From Streptomyces sp. ISL-98 (lineage in GTDB: Bacteria > Actinomycetota > Actinomycetes > Streptomycetales > Streptomycetaceae), in NCBI RefSeq assembly GCF_018614055.1, contig NZ_JAGGPB010000005.1:322202-386201 (forward strand): a stretch of DNA of 64,000 nt, read 5' to 3'. A model generated the notes under the pieces. It had not been told where the DNA came from, ran no database searches, and saw nothing but the letters and a program-made list of their open reading frames with translations. Each line of letters opens with the position of its first letter. Position 1 is the stretch's first letter. Positions 25,428-35,191 of the stretch are shown piece by piece. Position numbers and translations under genes: made by a program.

Positions 25428-25873
25428 TCCGCCGTCAGCTGGTCAGGTTCGCCCTCGTGGGCGTGGTGAACACCGGCACGTACTACGCCTGCTACCTGCT
25501 GCTCCTGCCCTGGCTGCCGTACGTCGCCGCGCACGTCCTGGCCTTCGCCGTCAGCATGACCGGCTCCTTCTTCCTCAACTGCCGCTTCACCTACAACACG
25601 CGCCCCACCTGGCGGAAGTTCCTGCTCTTCCCGCTCACCAACGCCGCCAACTTCGTGATCACCACGAGCGGCGTCTACCTCCTGGTGGACGTCCTGCACT
25701 TCACCAGCACGTACGCCCCCCTGATCGCCGCGTCCGCCGCGATCCCGATCACTTTCGTGGTCTCCCGCACGATCATGCTCGGCGGTCCCTCCAGGGACTC
25801 CCGGGACAGCGCATCCCCGAACGCGAACGAATCGTTGGGCGAATCAGTGGCCCGGACCACTCCGACTGCCTAA
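25424..25873 (+). CDS. GtrA family membrane protein (probable lipid-linked sugar flippase)
   Basis: 149 residues with four membrane helices: LVRFALVGVVNTGTYYACYL, YVAAHVLAFAVSMTGSFF, FLLFPLTNAANFVITTSGVYL and APLIAASAAIPITFVVSRT. The signature RFxxVGxxNT and FxxNxxxTF (FFLNCRFTY) are those of GtrA/GtcA proteins, thought to flip the polyprenyl-linked sugar made by GtrB. The start overlaps the stop of the GtrB gene by 4 nt. The C-terminal 25 residues (RDSRDSASPNANESLG) are a polar tail. Confidence 0.9.
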   Translation: MIRRQLVRFALVGVVNTGTYYACYLLLLPWLPYVAAHVLAFAVSMTGSFFLNCRFTYNTRPTWRKFLLFPLTNAANFVITTSGVYLLVDVLHFTSTYAPLIAASAAIPITFVVSRTIMLGGPSRDSRDSASPNANESLGESVARTTPTA

Positions 25874-25944
25874 CATCGATCACCGCAAGGTCGTTCGTCG
25901 CACTTTCGTTGCTATGCCGCACGATCACCGCCGGGAGGCACCCT

Positions 25945-26592
25945 TTGCACCGCCGCCGTCGCACCGCGCTCTCCGTCTCCGCCGCGCTCCTCGTCGCGGC
26001 ACCGTTCCTCGCCGCCTGCGGCAATGAGGCGCATCCAGGAGCGGCGGCCGTCGTGGGCGGCGGTCGTATCGACGTGGCCGCCCTCCAGGAGCAGGTCAAG
26101 GACGTACGCCAGGCCCAGCAGTCCTCCCCGCAGGCCGCCCAGCTGGTCGGCTCGACCGGGCAGCTCGGCCGCGCCAAGCTCTACGACCTGATCGTCGACC
26201 GGATCGTGCAGCGGGCCGCCGATGACGCCGGTGCGAGCGCGAGCCGCAAGGAGATCCAGACCGCGAAGGCGGACGCGGTGCGGCAGGCGGGCGGCGAGGA
26301 GCAGCTCGCCGCGATGTATCTCCAGCAGCGCGGCATCGCCCCGGACCAGATCGACAACGCCATCCGCAGGGACGTCCTGGTCGGCAAGCTCGCGGCGGCG
26401 ATCGGCGCGACGAACACCCCCGCCGGCCAGAAGAAGGTGAACGAGGCGTTCATCGCGGCGTCGAAGGCACTGCGCATCAATGTGAACCCGCGCTACGGCA
26501 CCTGGGACGACGAGAAGATGCAGCTCGGCGACTACAAGGCGCCGTGGATCACCCAGGTCACCAAGGAGGCGGCCGCCCCCGAGGGCGTGTAG
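25945..26592 (+). CDS. SurA N-domain lipoprotein (parvulin-like chaperone homologue)
   Basis: 215 residues, starting at the rare TTG codon 25945; GGGAGG ends 6 nt upstream and no ATG/GTG in frame is as well placed. It has a lipoprotein signal ending L22-A-A-C25. The mature part has the SurA N-terminal helical layout (GGGRIDVAALQEQVKDVRQAQ, LIVDRIVQRAADDAGASASRKEI, MYLQQRGIAPDQIDNAIRRDVLVGKL). It ends with VNPRYGTWDDEKMQLG, without a peptidyl-prolyl isomerase domain. It is probably a cell-surface chaperone or foldase accessory. The next gene, mazG, follows 34 nt later. Confidence 0.85.
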   Translation: MHRRRRTALSVSAALLVAAPFLAACGNEAHPGAAAVVGGGRIDVAALQEQVKDVRQAQQSSPQAAQLVGSTGQLGRAKLYDLIVDRIVQRAADDAGASASRKEIQTAKADAVRQAGGEEQLAAMYLQQRGIAPDQIDNAIRRDVLVGKLAAAIGATNTPAGQKKVNEAFIAASKALRINVNPRYGTWDDEKMQLGDYKAPWITQVTKEAAAPEGV

Positions 26593-26626
26593 CGGCGTTG
26601 TCACAGGGGCGAGGTACGTTCGAGAG

Positions 26627-27616
26627 GTGACCAGCGAAGCCTCCGCACCCGCACCCGCCGCCCCCGGCCGCATCGTCCTCCTCACCGCCAGCCACCGCGT
26701 CGCGCCCGGCCTGCTGTCCTGGCCCGCCTGGCAGACGCTGCGGGCCGCCGACCAGGTGCTGTGCGCCGACGCGGGCCACCCGCAGCTGCCGTACCTGCGC
26801 GAGGCGGGCATCACCGTCGAGCACGCGGCCCCGACCGCGCAGGAGCTGCTCGACGCGTGCGAGGGCGACTGCACGGTCGTCGTCATCCCCTCCGGCGAGG
26901 GCGACAAGGCCCTGACCGACGGCCTCGCCAGGCTGGCCGGGTCCGGTCGCGTCCAGATGCCCGACCTGGAGCTGCTCCCCGGCTCGTACGACCTGCCGGG
27001 CGCACGCCTGCTCGACCTGGTCCAGGTCATGGACCGCATCCGCCTCGAATGCCCGTGGTCGTCGCAGCAGACCCACAAGGGCCTCGCGAAGTACGGCATC
27101 GAGGAGGCGTACGAACTCGTCGAGGCCATCGAGGACGGCGACCGCGACGAACTCCGCGAGGAGCTCGGCGACGTACTCCTCCAGGTCGTCTTCCACGCGC
27201 GCATCGCGCAGGAGGACGAGGACGAGCCGTTCTCGATCGACGACGTAGCCGGCACGATCGTCGAGAAGCTGATCCACCGCCACCCGCACGTCTTCGGCGA
27301 CGAGACCGCCGAGACGCCGGAGGAGGTCAAGGAGCACTGGCTCCGCACGAAGGCGGCCGAAAAGCAGCGCGACTCACTGACCGACGGCGTCCCCCTGGGC
27401 CAGCCGGGCCTGGCCCTGGCGGCAAAGCTGGCCTCCCGCGTACGAACGGCAGGCCTGGAAGTCCCACTCCCGACGGGCGAAGGAATCGGCTACGACCTTC
27501 TGGCCCTGGCGGTACAGGCGGAGGCGGCCGGCGTGGACCCGGAAGCGGCACTGCGCGCAGCGGGCCGGACATACCGCGACGCGATCCTCGCAACGGAGGC
27601 GGCGGGGCGGCGGTAG
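26627..27616 (+). CDS. mazG: Nucleoside triphosphate pyrophosphohydrolase MazG
   Basis: 329 residues. An N-terminal methylase-like fold region (about 10-120, RIVLLTASHRVAPGLL, CTVVVIPSGEGDKALT) precedes the MazG domain at about 135-225. That domain has MDRIRLECPWSSQQTHKGL, the metal-binding EExxE pattern in EEAYELVEAI and ELGDVLLQVVFHARIAQE, and HPHVFGDETAETPEEVKEHW. MazG hydrolyses NTPs and dNTPs to monophosphates, cleaning oxidised nucleotides and possibly lowering ppGpp. GTG start at 26627. Confidence 0.93.
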   Translation: MTSEASAPAPAAPGRIVLLTASHRVAPGLLSWPAWQTLRAADQVLCADAGHPQLPYLREAGITVEHAAPTAQELLDACEGDCTVVVIPSGEGDKALTDGLARLAGSGRVQMPDLELLPGSYDLPGARLLDLVQVMDRIRLECPWSSQQTHKGLAKYGIEEAYELVEAIEDGDRDELREELGDVLLQVVFHARIAQEDEDEPFSIDDVAGTIVEKLIHRHPHVFGDETAETPEEVKEHWLRTKAAEKQRDSLTDGVPLGQPGLALAAKLASRVRTAGLEVPLPTGEGIGYDLLALAVQAEAAGVDPEAALRAAGRTYRDAILATEAAGRR

Positions 27617-27732
27617 GCGCGGGGTCCAGGGCGGAGCCCCTTACGGCGGCAGCCGCAAAAGGTCACAGCGGGAAGGGGCAGGGGAGGGGACGGCCCAGCG
27701 CGGCGGGCACCGCCCGCAGCTACTGTCGACGC

Positions 27733-28986
27733 ATGCCCGACCAGCACGCCTCCGCCCCCACCCCCGCGCTCTTCACCTGGGAGTTCGCCACCGACCCCTA
27801 CCCCGCGTACGCCTGGCTGCGCGAGCACTCGCCCGTGCACCGGACCACACTGCCCAGCGGGGTCGACGCATGGCTGGTGACGCGGTACGGGGATGCCCGG
27901 CAGGCGCTGGCCGATCAGCGGCTTTCCAAGGATCCGGCTCACCACACCGGGTCCGCGCACGCCAAGCGCAAGACGGGCATTCCGGGTGAACGCAAGGCCG
28001 AGCTCATGACGCATCTGCTGAACATCGACCCGCCGGACCACACCCGGCTGCGGCGGCTGGTGTCGAAGGCGTTCACGCCACGCACGGTCGCCGAGTTCGC
28101 GCCGCGCGTGCAAGAGCTGACGGATCAGCTGATCGACGGCTTCGTGCAGAAGGGGAACGCCGACCTCATCCACGAGTTCGCCTTCCCGCTCCCCATCTAT
28201 GCCATTTGCGACCTTCTCGGCGTACCGCGCGAGGACCAGGACGACTTCCGCGACTGGGCCGGGATGATGATCCGGCACGGCGGCGGTCCGCGCGGTGGCG
28301 TTGCCCGTTCGGTGAAGAAGATGCGCAACTACCTCGCCGAACTCATCCACCGTAAAAGGGAAGAACCGGGCGACGACCTCATCTCGGGCCTCATCCGCGC
28401 CAGCGACCACGGCGAGCACCTCACCGAGAACGAAGCCGCCGCGATGGCCTTCATTCTCCTCTTCGCCGGCTTCGAGACGACGGTCAACCTGATCGGAAAC
28501 GGCGTGTACGCGCTCCTGCGCAATCCGGAGCAGCGCGAGCGGCTCCAGCGCGCACTCGCCGAGGGCGATACGCAGCTGCTCGCCACCGGAGTCGAGGAAC
28601 TCCTGCGCTACGACGGGCCGGTGGAGCTCGCGACGTGGCGGTACGCCACCGAGTCGCTGACCCTCGGCGGCCAGGACATCGCGGCCGGCGACCCCGTACT
28701 CGTCGTACTCGCCGCCGCCGACCGCGACCCCGAGCGCTTCCGTGATCCGGACACGCTCGACCTCTCGCGCCGCGACAATCCGCACCTGGGGTACGGGCAC
28801 GGCATCCATTACTGCCTCGGCGCGCCGCTGGCCCGGCTGGAAGGGCAGACGGCGATCTCGACGCTGCTTCGGCGCCTTCCCGACCTGCGACTTGCGGTGG
28901 AACCTGACGATTTGCGGTGGCGTGGGGGCCTCATTATGCGCGGACTGCGCACGCTTCCTGTGGAGTTCGGAACCGGGAAGAGTTGA
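27733..28986 (+). CDS. Cytochrome P450
   Basis: 417 residues, soluble bacterial type with no membrane segment. Landmarks: HLLNIDPPDHTRLRRLVSKAFTP (C-helix), the oxygen-activation motif FAGFETTVNLIGNG (I helix, Thr present), EELLRYDGPV (ExxR) and the heme loop YGHGIHYCLGAPLARLE with the Cys ligand. The normal first Phe of the heme loop is Tyr. It resembles the CYP107-type enzymes that hydroxylate polyketides and other secondary metabolites. No ferredoxin or biosynthesis gene adjoins, so the substrate is open. ATG at 27733, GGGAAGGGGC is too far upstream to count as a good ribosome-binding site. Confidence 0.92.
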   Translation: MPDQHASAPTPALFTWEFATDPYPAYAWLREHSPVHRTTLPSGVDAWLVTRYGDARQALADQRLSKDPAHHTGSAHAKRKTGIPGERKAELMTHLLNIDPPDHTRLRRLVSKAFTPRTVAEFAPRVQELTDQLIDGFVQKGNADLIHEFAFPLPIYAICDLLGVPREDQDDFRDWAGMMIRHGGGPRGGVARSVKKMRNYLAELIHRKREEPGDDLISGLIRASDHGEHLTENEAAAMAFILLFAGFETTVNLIGNGVYALLRNPEQRERLQRALAEGDTQLLATGVEELLRYDGPVELATWRYATESLTLGGQDIAAGDPVLVVLAAADRDPERFRDPDTLDLSRRDNPHLGYGHGIHYCLGAPLARLEGQTAISTLLRRLPDLRLAVEPDDLRWRGGLIMRGLRTLPVEFGTGKS

Positions 28987-29099
28987 CGGTGCGTCAAGTA
29001 TGAGACCTTCACGTGATCTCTGCTGCATCGACTTGTGACAAGCGTTCGAGTACGGCTACGTTCACCGTCAACTTCAGCCGTCACTCGAAAGGCAACCGC

Positions 29100-30074
29100 A
29101 TGCGCTCCGGGAACGGTCGACACCGACGCCCGCGTCAGGCTCCAGCTCTCGTCGTCGCGGCAGGCGTCGCCGGCTCGGCCATCGCCATCCCGCTCCTCGG
29201 CGCGACCGGCGCGAACGCTGCCGAGACCACGACCTGGGACCGGGTCGCCGAGTGCGAGAGCGGAGGCATGTGGAGTGCCGACCTCGGCAACGGCTACTAC
29301 GGCGGACTGCAGTTCTCGCAGGAGACCTGGGAGAGCAACGGTGGTACGGCGTACGCACCGCGCGCCGACCTCGCCAGCCGCTCCCAGCAGATCCAGATAG
29401 CGGAGAAGGTCCTGGCCGACCAGGGGCCGAAGGCGTGGCCCAGCTGCGCGACCATCTCCGGCCTGGTGGAGGGTGACGACACCCCGCCGGGCGACGGCGC
29501 GACCGCCGAGCCGGCGCCGTCGGAGACTTCGGACAGTCCGGACGCTTCGGAAGGGTCCGAGTCCCTTGAGGACATCGTGGGCTCCGACTCCGGAGCCGCC
29601 AAGACGAAGAAGGCCGACGAGGCCGACAAGGCCGACAAGGTTGAAGAGAGCGAGGAGCCTGCCGGGTCGGACGCCTCCGAGCCCGCCAAGCCCTCCGACG
29701 CCACCCCCGCGGGCGAGACCACTCCGCCCGCCCCCGAGAAGAGCGCCCCCTCGGGCAAGCACCGCGGCGAAGAAGCCCGCGAGGAGAACCGCACCGACGC
29801 CGCAGCGGGCAATTCAGGCAACAAGTATGAATCGGGCCGCCACGCCTCCCGAGGTGACGGATCGCCGCGCGACGCGGCCAACGCGACTAATGCCGACAAG
29901 GCAGGCAATGCGGGCGAAGGTGAGTACACCGTGCGAACCGGTGACAACCTCTGGTCCATCGCCGACGCGCACGACGTCCCCGGCGGCTGGCCCGCGCTCT
30001 ACGAGGCCAACGAGAAGGCCATCGGGTCCGACGCGGACCTCATCCTTCCTGGCCAGAGCCTTGATCTGAGCTGA
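29100..30074 (+). CDS. rpfC: Resuscitation-promoting factor with long linker and LysM, RpfC-like
   Basis: 324 residues. A signal peptide (AVAAGVAGSAIAIPLLGATGANA region) is followed by the Rpf domain (about 45-125): TTWDRVAECESGGMW with the catalytic Glu of CESGG, YYGGLQFSQETW and KVLADQGPKAWPSC. A long acidic, Ser/Asp/Lys-rich linker (about 130-270) leads to a C-terminal LysM domain (GEYTVRTGDNLWSIADAHD, LILPGQSLDLS). These are muralytic enzymes that cut peptidoglycan and aid spore germination. The tandem arrangement with rpfA is that of S. coelicolor rpfC-rpfA; the name is by that position. ATG 29100 with GAAAGG upstream. Unlike rpfA, the 113-nt leader has no riboswitch. Confidence 0.9.
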   Translation: MRSGNGRHRRPRQAPALVVAAGVAGSAIAIPLLGATGANAAETTTWDRVAECESGGMWSADLGNGYYGGLQFSQETWESNGGTAYAPRADLASRSQQIQIAEKVLADQGPKAWPSCATISGLVEGDDTPPGDGATAEPAPSETSDSPDASEGSESLEDIVGSDSGAAKTKKADEADKADKVEESEEPAGSDASEPAKPSDATPAGETTPPAPEKSAPSGKHRGEEAREENRTDAAAGNSGNKYESGRHASRGDGSPRDAANATNADKAGNAGEGEYTVRTGDNLWSIADAHDVPGGWPALYEANEKAIGSDADLILPGQSLDLS

Positions 30075-30226
30075 AAACAGGGGGAGTTCGGGCCGCTATG
30101 TCCCCATTGGAGCCAGTGAGACAAGGGTCTCTTTGCCTCAACTGGCGCGGTCGGTCCGGACACTCCACCCGTTTCGCCTCTGACCTGCGTGAATGCCGGT
30201 TATGCGAAGGCAAGTAGGGGCGATTT

Positions 30227-30258
30227 CTCCCCGATGTGCGTCTTTGAACATCGGGGAG
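30227..30258 (+). terminator. Hairpin between the two rpf genes
   Basis: 11-bp inverted repeat (CTCCCCGATGT at 30227-30237, and its complement at 30248-30258) with a 10-nt loop. It lies downstream of the first rpf gene and upstream of the riboswitch. It is likely a terminator isolating the two units. The stretch 30075-30226 shows nothing else recognisable. Confidence 0.55.
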
Positions 30259-30339
30259 TCATGTGTTTACGGTCGAACCGCTCGCCACCGCGGGCCCCGT
30301 CGACCGTCACGCCGAATCCTGCCGTCGGTCGGGGGAGTA

Positions 30340-30512
30340 GCTGACGCGTAAAGCGCCGTAGGCAGGAGCGGGGGACCCAGGTAAGTGCCGGGCCCGGCCG
30401 TCGAAAGACGCACCGGAACCGGCTTGGGGTGAAGCCGCGCGACAGATCGCACCAGGTCGCGCGGCCGGGCAACTCACATGGCCCGAACCCGACAGCTCAC
30501 CTCGTAGGCGTC
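30340..30512 (+). promoter_or_regulatory. ydaO-type (c-di-AMP) riboswitch in the rpfA leader
   Basis: The leader of rpfA carries the conserved blocks of the ydaO motif in order: AGCGGGGGACCCAGGTAAG (30367 onward), CTTGGGGTGAAGCC (from 30423), and GGCCCGAACCCGACAGCT followed by CACCTCGTAGGCG (30480-30510). The last block ends about 18 nt before the ATG. The outer helix is probably GACGC near 30342 pairing with GCGTC near 30508; the exact ends are estimates. c-di-AMP binding to this element in S. coelicolor represses rpfA. Confidence 0.88.
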
Positions 30513-30528
30513 GGTGAGGAGATGTCGC

Positions 30529-31215
30529 ATGCTGTTTTCCAGCAAGGCCAAGCACCGTCGCCCGTCCAAGGCCGTCCGGTTCGCCGCGTTCGCCGGCATC
30601 ACCGGTGTCGCCGTCGCCGCCCCGCTGATGGGCGCCACGTCCGCCTCGGCCGCCACCGCCGCGGAGTGGGACAAGGTCGCGCAGTGCGAGTCCGGCGGCA
30701 ACTGGTCCATCAACACCGGCAACGGCTACCACGGCGGCCTGCAGTTCTCGGCCTCCACCTGGGCCGCGTACGGCGGCACCGCGTACGCCGGCACCGCCGA
30801 CCAGGCCTCCAAGGCGCAGCAGATCGAGATAGCCGAGAAGGTCCTGGCCGGCCAGGGCAAGGGCGCGTGGCCGAACTGCGGCGTGGGCCTGTCCGGCGCC
30901 GCGTACGACGGCGGCTCCGCCGAGCAGGCCCAGCCCAAGGCGGCCCAGCCCAAGGCGGCCCAGCCCAAGGCGGCCCAGGCCGAGCCCAAGGCCGAGCGCA
31001 GCTCCGGCGACACCCGGGCGGCCTCCCGCGACGAGGGCCGCAAGGCCGTCAAGAAGGGCGACGGCGAGTACAAGGTGAAGTCCGGCGACACCCTCGGCAA
31101 GATCGCCGAGGCGGAGGACGTCGAGGGCGGCTGGAAGAAGATCTTCGAGCTGAACCAGGACATCATCAGCGACGCCGACGTGATCTTCCCGGGCCAGCAG
31201 CTGCACCTCGGCTGA
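30529..31215 (+). CDS. rpfA: Resuscitation-promoting factor RpfA (Rpf + LysM)
   Basis: 228 residues. A signal peptide ends near residue 42 (MGATSASA). The Rpf domain follows with AEWDKVAQCESGGNW (catalytic Glu in CESGG), YHGGLQFSASTWAAYGG and KVLAGQGKGAWPNC. A short linker contains the repeat AQPKA three times (AQPKAAQPKAAQPKAAQ), and a C-terminal LysM domain (GEYKVKSGDTLGKIAEAED, IFPGQQLHLG) binds peptidoglycan. It is a cell-wall hydrolase for germination and growth. ATG 30529 is preceded by GAGGAG 7 nt upstream, just after the riboswitch, so the switch can act on translation or premature termination. It is followed by a strong terminator. Confidence 0.95.
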   Translation: MLFSSKAKHRRPSKAVRFAAFAGITGVAVAAPLMGATSASAATAAEWDKVAQCESGGNWSINTGNGYHGGLQFSASTWAAYGGTAYAGTADQASKAQQIEIAEKVLAGQGKGAWPNCGVGLSGAAYDGGSAEQAQPKAAQPKAAQPKAAQAEPKAERSSGDTRAASRDEGRKAVKKGDGEYKVKSGDTLGKIAEAEDVEGGWKKIFELNQDIISDADVIFPGQQLHLG

Positions 31216-31236
31216 GCCTGACAACCCCACAGAGCT

Positions 31237-31278
31237 CCCCGGCCCGGCGCGTCTTCCCCCGTACGCGCCGGGCCGGGG
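31237..31278 (+). terminator. rpfA terminator
   Basis: Perfect 16-bp GC-rich inverted repeat (31237-31252 / 31263-31278) with a 10-nt loop and TTTTG after it. Confidence 0.9.
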
Positions 31279-31405
31279 TTTTGTCGTTACTGCCCAGTAC
31301 GTCGCGACTTCCGGCCAGGAGTTTCGTACCGTCTTGCGGGTATTCGGGCGCCTTCTCGTCCCAGGGGGCGGGCCATCGGCCGACCGATGCTCCCGAGCCG
31401 GATAG

Positions 31406-32749
<1,344 letters not shown>

Positions 32750-32863
32750 GCGCGGCAAGGGTTAAGCACAGCAAGGGCTGAAGACCCCAGCCTCCCTACG
32801 TCCCCGCCCACGGTCCCGTACCGTGTGCGGGGACGTACGCGCGTATAAGGGGAGGCGGGAGAC

Positions 32864-33343
32864 ATGGCCGCGAAGAACCGGGACCGGTTCTCCACTGCGA
32901 CCAGGCTGCGGCTGCTCGGTGAGCAGACCGCCGCCCGCGTCTACCGTTCCCAGACCCGCCGTCAGGCCCGCCGCTCCCGGCTCACCGGCCGGGCGGCGCT
33001 GCTCGTCCTGGTGCTCTGCTCGCTCATCGTGGCGCTCGCCTATCCGATGCGTCAGTACGTGTCGCAGCGCGGCGAGATCGCCGACGAGCAGCGGAAGATG
33101 CAGGAGGCCGGCGCCCGGGTCGAGCAGCTGCGCGACGAGAAGGCCCGGCTCAAGGACGACGCGTACATCGAGCGCCTGGCCCGTGAGCACCTCCATCTCG
33201 TACGCCCCGGCGAGACGGGCTTCACGGTCTTCGACCCGGACGCGCGCGACAAGCGCCGCGACGACCAGGGCGCCGCGGACCGTCCCTGGTACTCCAACCT
33301 CTGGGACGGCGTCGACAACGCCGACCGCCCGGACCAGCAGTAG
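32864..33343 (+). CDS. divIC: Septum formation initiator DivIC/FtsB-like
   Basis: 159 residues. A basic cytoplasmic N-terminus (QTRRQARRSRLTGR) leads to one membrane segment (about 45-65, AALLVLVLCSLIVALAYPM). A periplasmic coiled coil (about 66-105, QRGEIADEQRKMQEAGARVEQLRDEKARL) and YIERLAREHLHLVRPGETGF, the typical DivIC C-terminal motif, follow. It works with FtsL/FtsQ in sporulation septation. ATG 32864 with GGGAG-type site upstream (AGGCGGGAGAC). Confidence 0.93.
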   Translation: MAAKNRDRFSTATRLRLLGEQTAARVYRSQTRRQARRSRLTGRAALLVLVLCSLIVALAYPMRQYVSQRGEIADEQRKMQEAGARVEQLRDEKARLKDDAYIERLAREHLHLVRPGETGFTVFDPDARDKRRDDQGAADRPWYSNLWDGVDNADRPDQQ

Positions 33344-33412
33344 TAATCAGCAAGCAGTAATCAGTACGTGGTAATCAGTAAGCCAACACAACACGAAGGC
33401 ACGAACGCACGC

Positions 33413-33958
33413 ATGGACGCCGCACCCCCGACCACCCCGCGCACCGAGCCCACCGAGGTGGACATCGCCGCGTTCAAGCTGCAGCTGGGCCGCCCGCCGC
33501 GCGGCCTGCGCGCCATCGCGCACCGCTGCCCGTGCGGACAGCCTGACGTGGTCGAGACGGCCCCGCGTCTGGAGGACGGCACGCCGTTCCCGACGCTCTA
33601 CTACCTCACCTGCCCCCGTGCGGCCGGCGCCATCGGCACCCTTGAGGGCTCGGGCCTGATGAAGGAGATGCAGGACCGGCTCGCCGACGACCCGGAGCTG
33701 GCCGCCGCCTACCGCGCGGCCCACGAGGACTACATCCAGCGCCGCGACGCGATCGAGGTGCTCCAGGGCTTCCCGAGCGCGGGCGGCATGCCGGACCGCG
33801 TGAAGTGCCTGCACGTCCTGGTCGGCCACTCGCTGGCGGCCGGGCCCGGGGTGAACCCGTTCGGCGACGAAGCGCTCGCGCTGCTGCCCGAGTGGTGGGC
33901 GAAGGGCCCGTGCGTGACGCCGTGCGCCGACAAGACTGGCCAGGAGGACGACAAGTGA
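33413..33958 (+). CDS. DUF501 domain protein
   Basis: 181 residues, cytoplasmic. The family pattern is VDIAAFKLQLGRPPRGLRAIAHRCPCGQPDVVETAPRL, FPTLYYLTCPRA, VKCLHVLVGHSLAAGPGVNPFGDEAL and PCVTPCADK. Six Cys, including CPCG and CVTPC, suggest a structural metal or disulfide site. The function is unknown; it is conserved between divIC and ppx in actinobacteria. The start ATG 33413 has only GAAGG 14 nt upstream; GTG-like codons upstream are less convincing. Its stop overlaps the ppx GTG (GTGA). Confidence 0.9.
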   Translation: MDAAPPTTPRTEPTEVDIAAFKLQLGRPPRGLRAIAHRCPCGQPDVVETAPRLEDGTPFPTLYYLTCPRAAGAIGTLEGSGLMKEMQDRLADDPELAAAYRAAHEDYIQRRDAIEVLQGFPSAGGMPDRVKCLHVLVGHSLAAGPGVNPFGDEALALLPEWWAKGPCVTPCADKTGQEDDK

Positions 33959-34896
33959 CCCGTGTTGCCGCCATCGACTGCGGTACGAACTCCATCCGGC
34001 TGCTCGTTGCCGACGCCGACCCCGGGACGGGCGAGATCGTCGATCTCGACCGGCGCATGGAGATCGTGCGCCTCGGCCAGGACGTCGACCGCACCGGCCG
34101 CCTCGCCCCGGAAGCGCTGGAGCGTACCTTCGCCGCCTGCCACCAGTACGCCGATGTCATCAAGGCGCACGGCGCCGAGAAGATCCGCTTCGTGGCGACC
34201 TCCGCATCGCGCGACGCCGAGAACCGCGAGGAATTCGTCCGCGGCGTCGTCGACATCCTCGGCGTCGAGCCCGAGGTGATCACCGGTGACCAGGAGGCCG
34301 AGTTCTCCTTCACCGGCGCCACCAAGGAGCTCGCGGGCCGCGCCGACCTGCCCAGGCCCTACCTGGTGGTGGACATCGGCGGCGGCTCCACGGAGTTCGT
34401 CGTGGGCGACGACCACGTACGGGCCGCCCGCTCCGTCGACATCGGCTGCGTACGGATGACCGAGCGCCACCTCATGCGGGACGGGGTCGTCTCCGACCCG
34501 CCCACCCTCGGCCAGATCACCGCCATACGAGCCGACATCCGCGCCGCGCTCGACCTCGCGGAGGAGACGGTGCCGCTCCGCGAGGCGCACACCCTGGTCG
34601 GGCTCGCGGGTTCGGTGACGACCGTGGGCGCCATCGCGCTGGGGCTCCACGCGTACGACTCGGCGCTGATCCACCACTCGCGTGTCACGTACGAGTCGGT
34701 CAAGCGGATCACCGGCGAGCTGCTCATCTCGACGCACGCAGAGCGGGCCGCGATCCCCGTCATGCACCCCGGCCGGGTGGATGTCATCGCGGCCGGAGCG
34801 CTCGTACTGCTGGAGATCATGGAGCGGACCGGGGCCTCGGAGGTCCTCGTCAGCGAGCACGACATTCTTGATGGAATCGGCTGGTCCATCGCCTGA
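33955..34896 (+). CDS. ppx: Exopolyphosphatase (Ppx/GppA family)
   Basis: 313 residues. Ribonuclease-H-like ATPase fold: VAAIDCGTNSIRLLVAD (phosphate-1), VDIGGGSTEFVVG (phosphate-2) and LVGLAGSVTTVGAIALGL, then VMHPGRVDVIAAGALVLLEIM. It removes the terminal phosphate from polyphosphate or pppGpp. The short single-domain form is typical of actinobacterial Ppx1. GTG 33955 overlaps the DUF501 stop, so the two genes are coupled. The gene ends 21 nt before a Rex-like palindrome. Confidence 0.93.
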   Translation: MTRVAAIDCGTNSIRLLVADADPGTGEIVDLDRRMEIVRLGQDVDRTGRLAPEALERTFAACHQYADVIKAHGAEKIRFVATSASRDAENREEFVRGVVDILGVEPEVITGDQEAEFSFTGATKELAGRADLPRPYLVVDIGGGSTEFVVGDDHVRAARSVDIGCVRMTERHLMRDGVVSDPPTLGQITAIRADIRAALDLAEETVPLREAHTLVGLAGSVTTVGAIALGLHAYDSALIHHSRVTYESVKRITGELLISTHAERAAIPVMHPGRVDVIAAGALVLLEIMERTGASEVLVSEHDILDGIGWSIA

Positions 34897-34917
34897 GAGG
34901 CACCCGCCGACGAACTT

Positions 34918-34933
34918 CGTGAAGTTCTTCACA
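34918..34933. promoter_or_regulatory. Rex-like operator, distal copy
   Basis: CGTGAA-GTTC-TTCACA differs from the Rex operator consensus TGTGAA-N4-TTCACA at one position. It lies 310 bp upstream of ndh, before a hairpin at 34950-34988, so its relation to the ndh promoter is uncertain. Confidence 0.5.
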
Positions 34934-34949
34934 AGGAATTGGGGTCTCT

Positions 34950-34988
34950 GGGCCCCCGATCTGCCCCCTGCGGGGCGGTCGGGGGCCC
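34950..34988 (+). terminator. Hairpin after ppx
   Basis: 10-bp outer stem (34950-34959 / 34979-34988) with an inner GCCCC/GGGGC stem and a small internal loop. It is likely the terminator of the eno-ppx group. Between here and ndh (34989-35190) I see only promoter-type sequence. Confidence 0.65.
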
Positions 34989-35191
34989 AACTCGCGCCCT
35001 GCGGTCCCATTTCGGACCGTTCCGGACGCGTCACGTCCGGGTGGCCCGGGGCAGTGGTCCAGCCCCGGATATAGGCCGAGGGGCCAGCTCACGGGGGGTT
35101 TTCAACGTGCCGCCCTACACCCTGGTTCCCCCGCCGCGCCATGACCTGTGTCACGTGGGCGGCGGAGTGTAGCAGAGGGCCCCAAGGAGCT

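Noticed and set aside
30900..30990. Repeat that could be an integration site (AQPKA coding repeats)
   Set aside because: It is an in-frame 15-bp repeat within the linker of RpfA, normal for a Pro/Ala/Lys linker.
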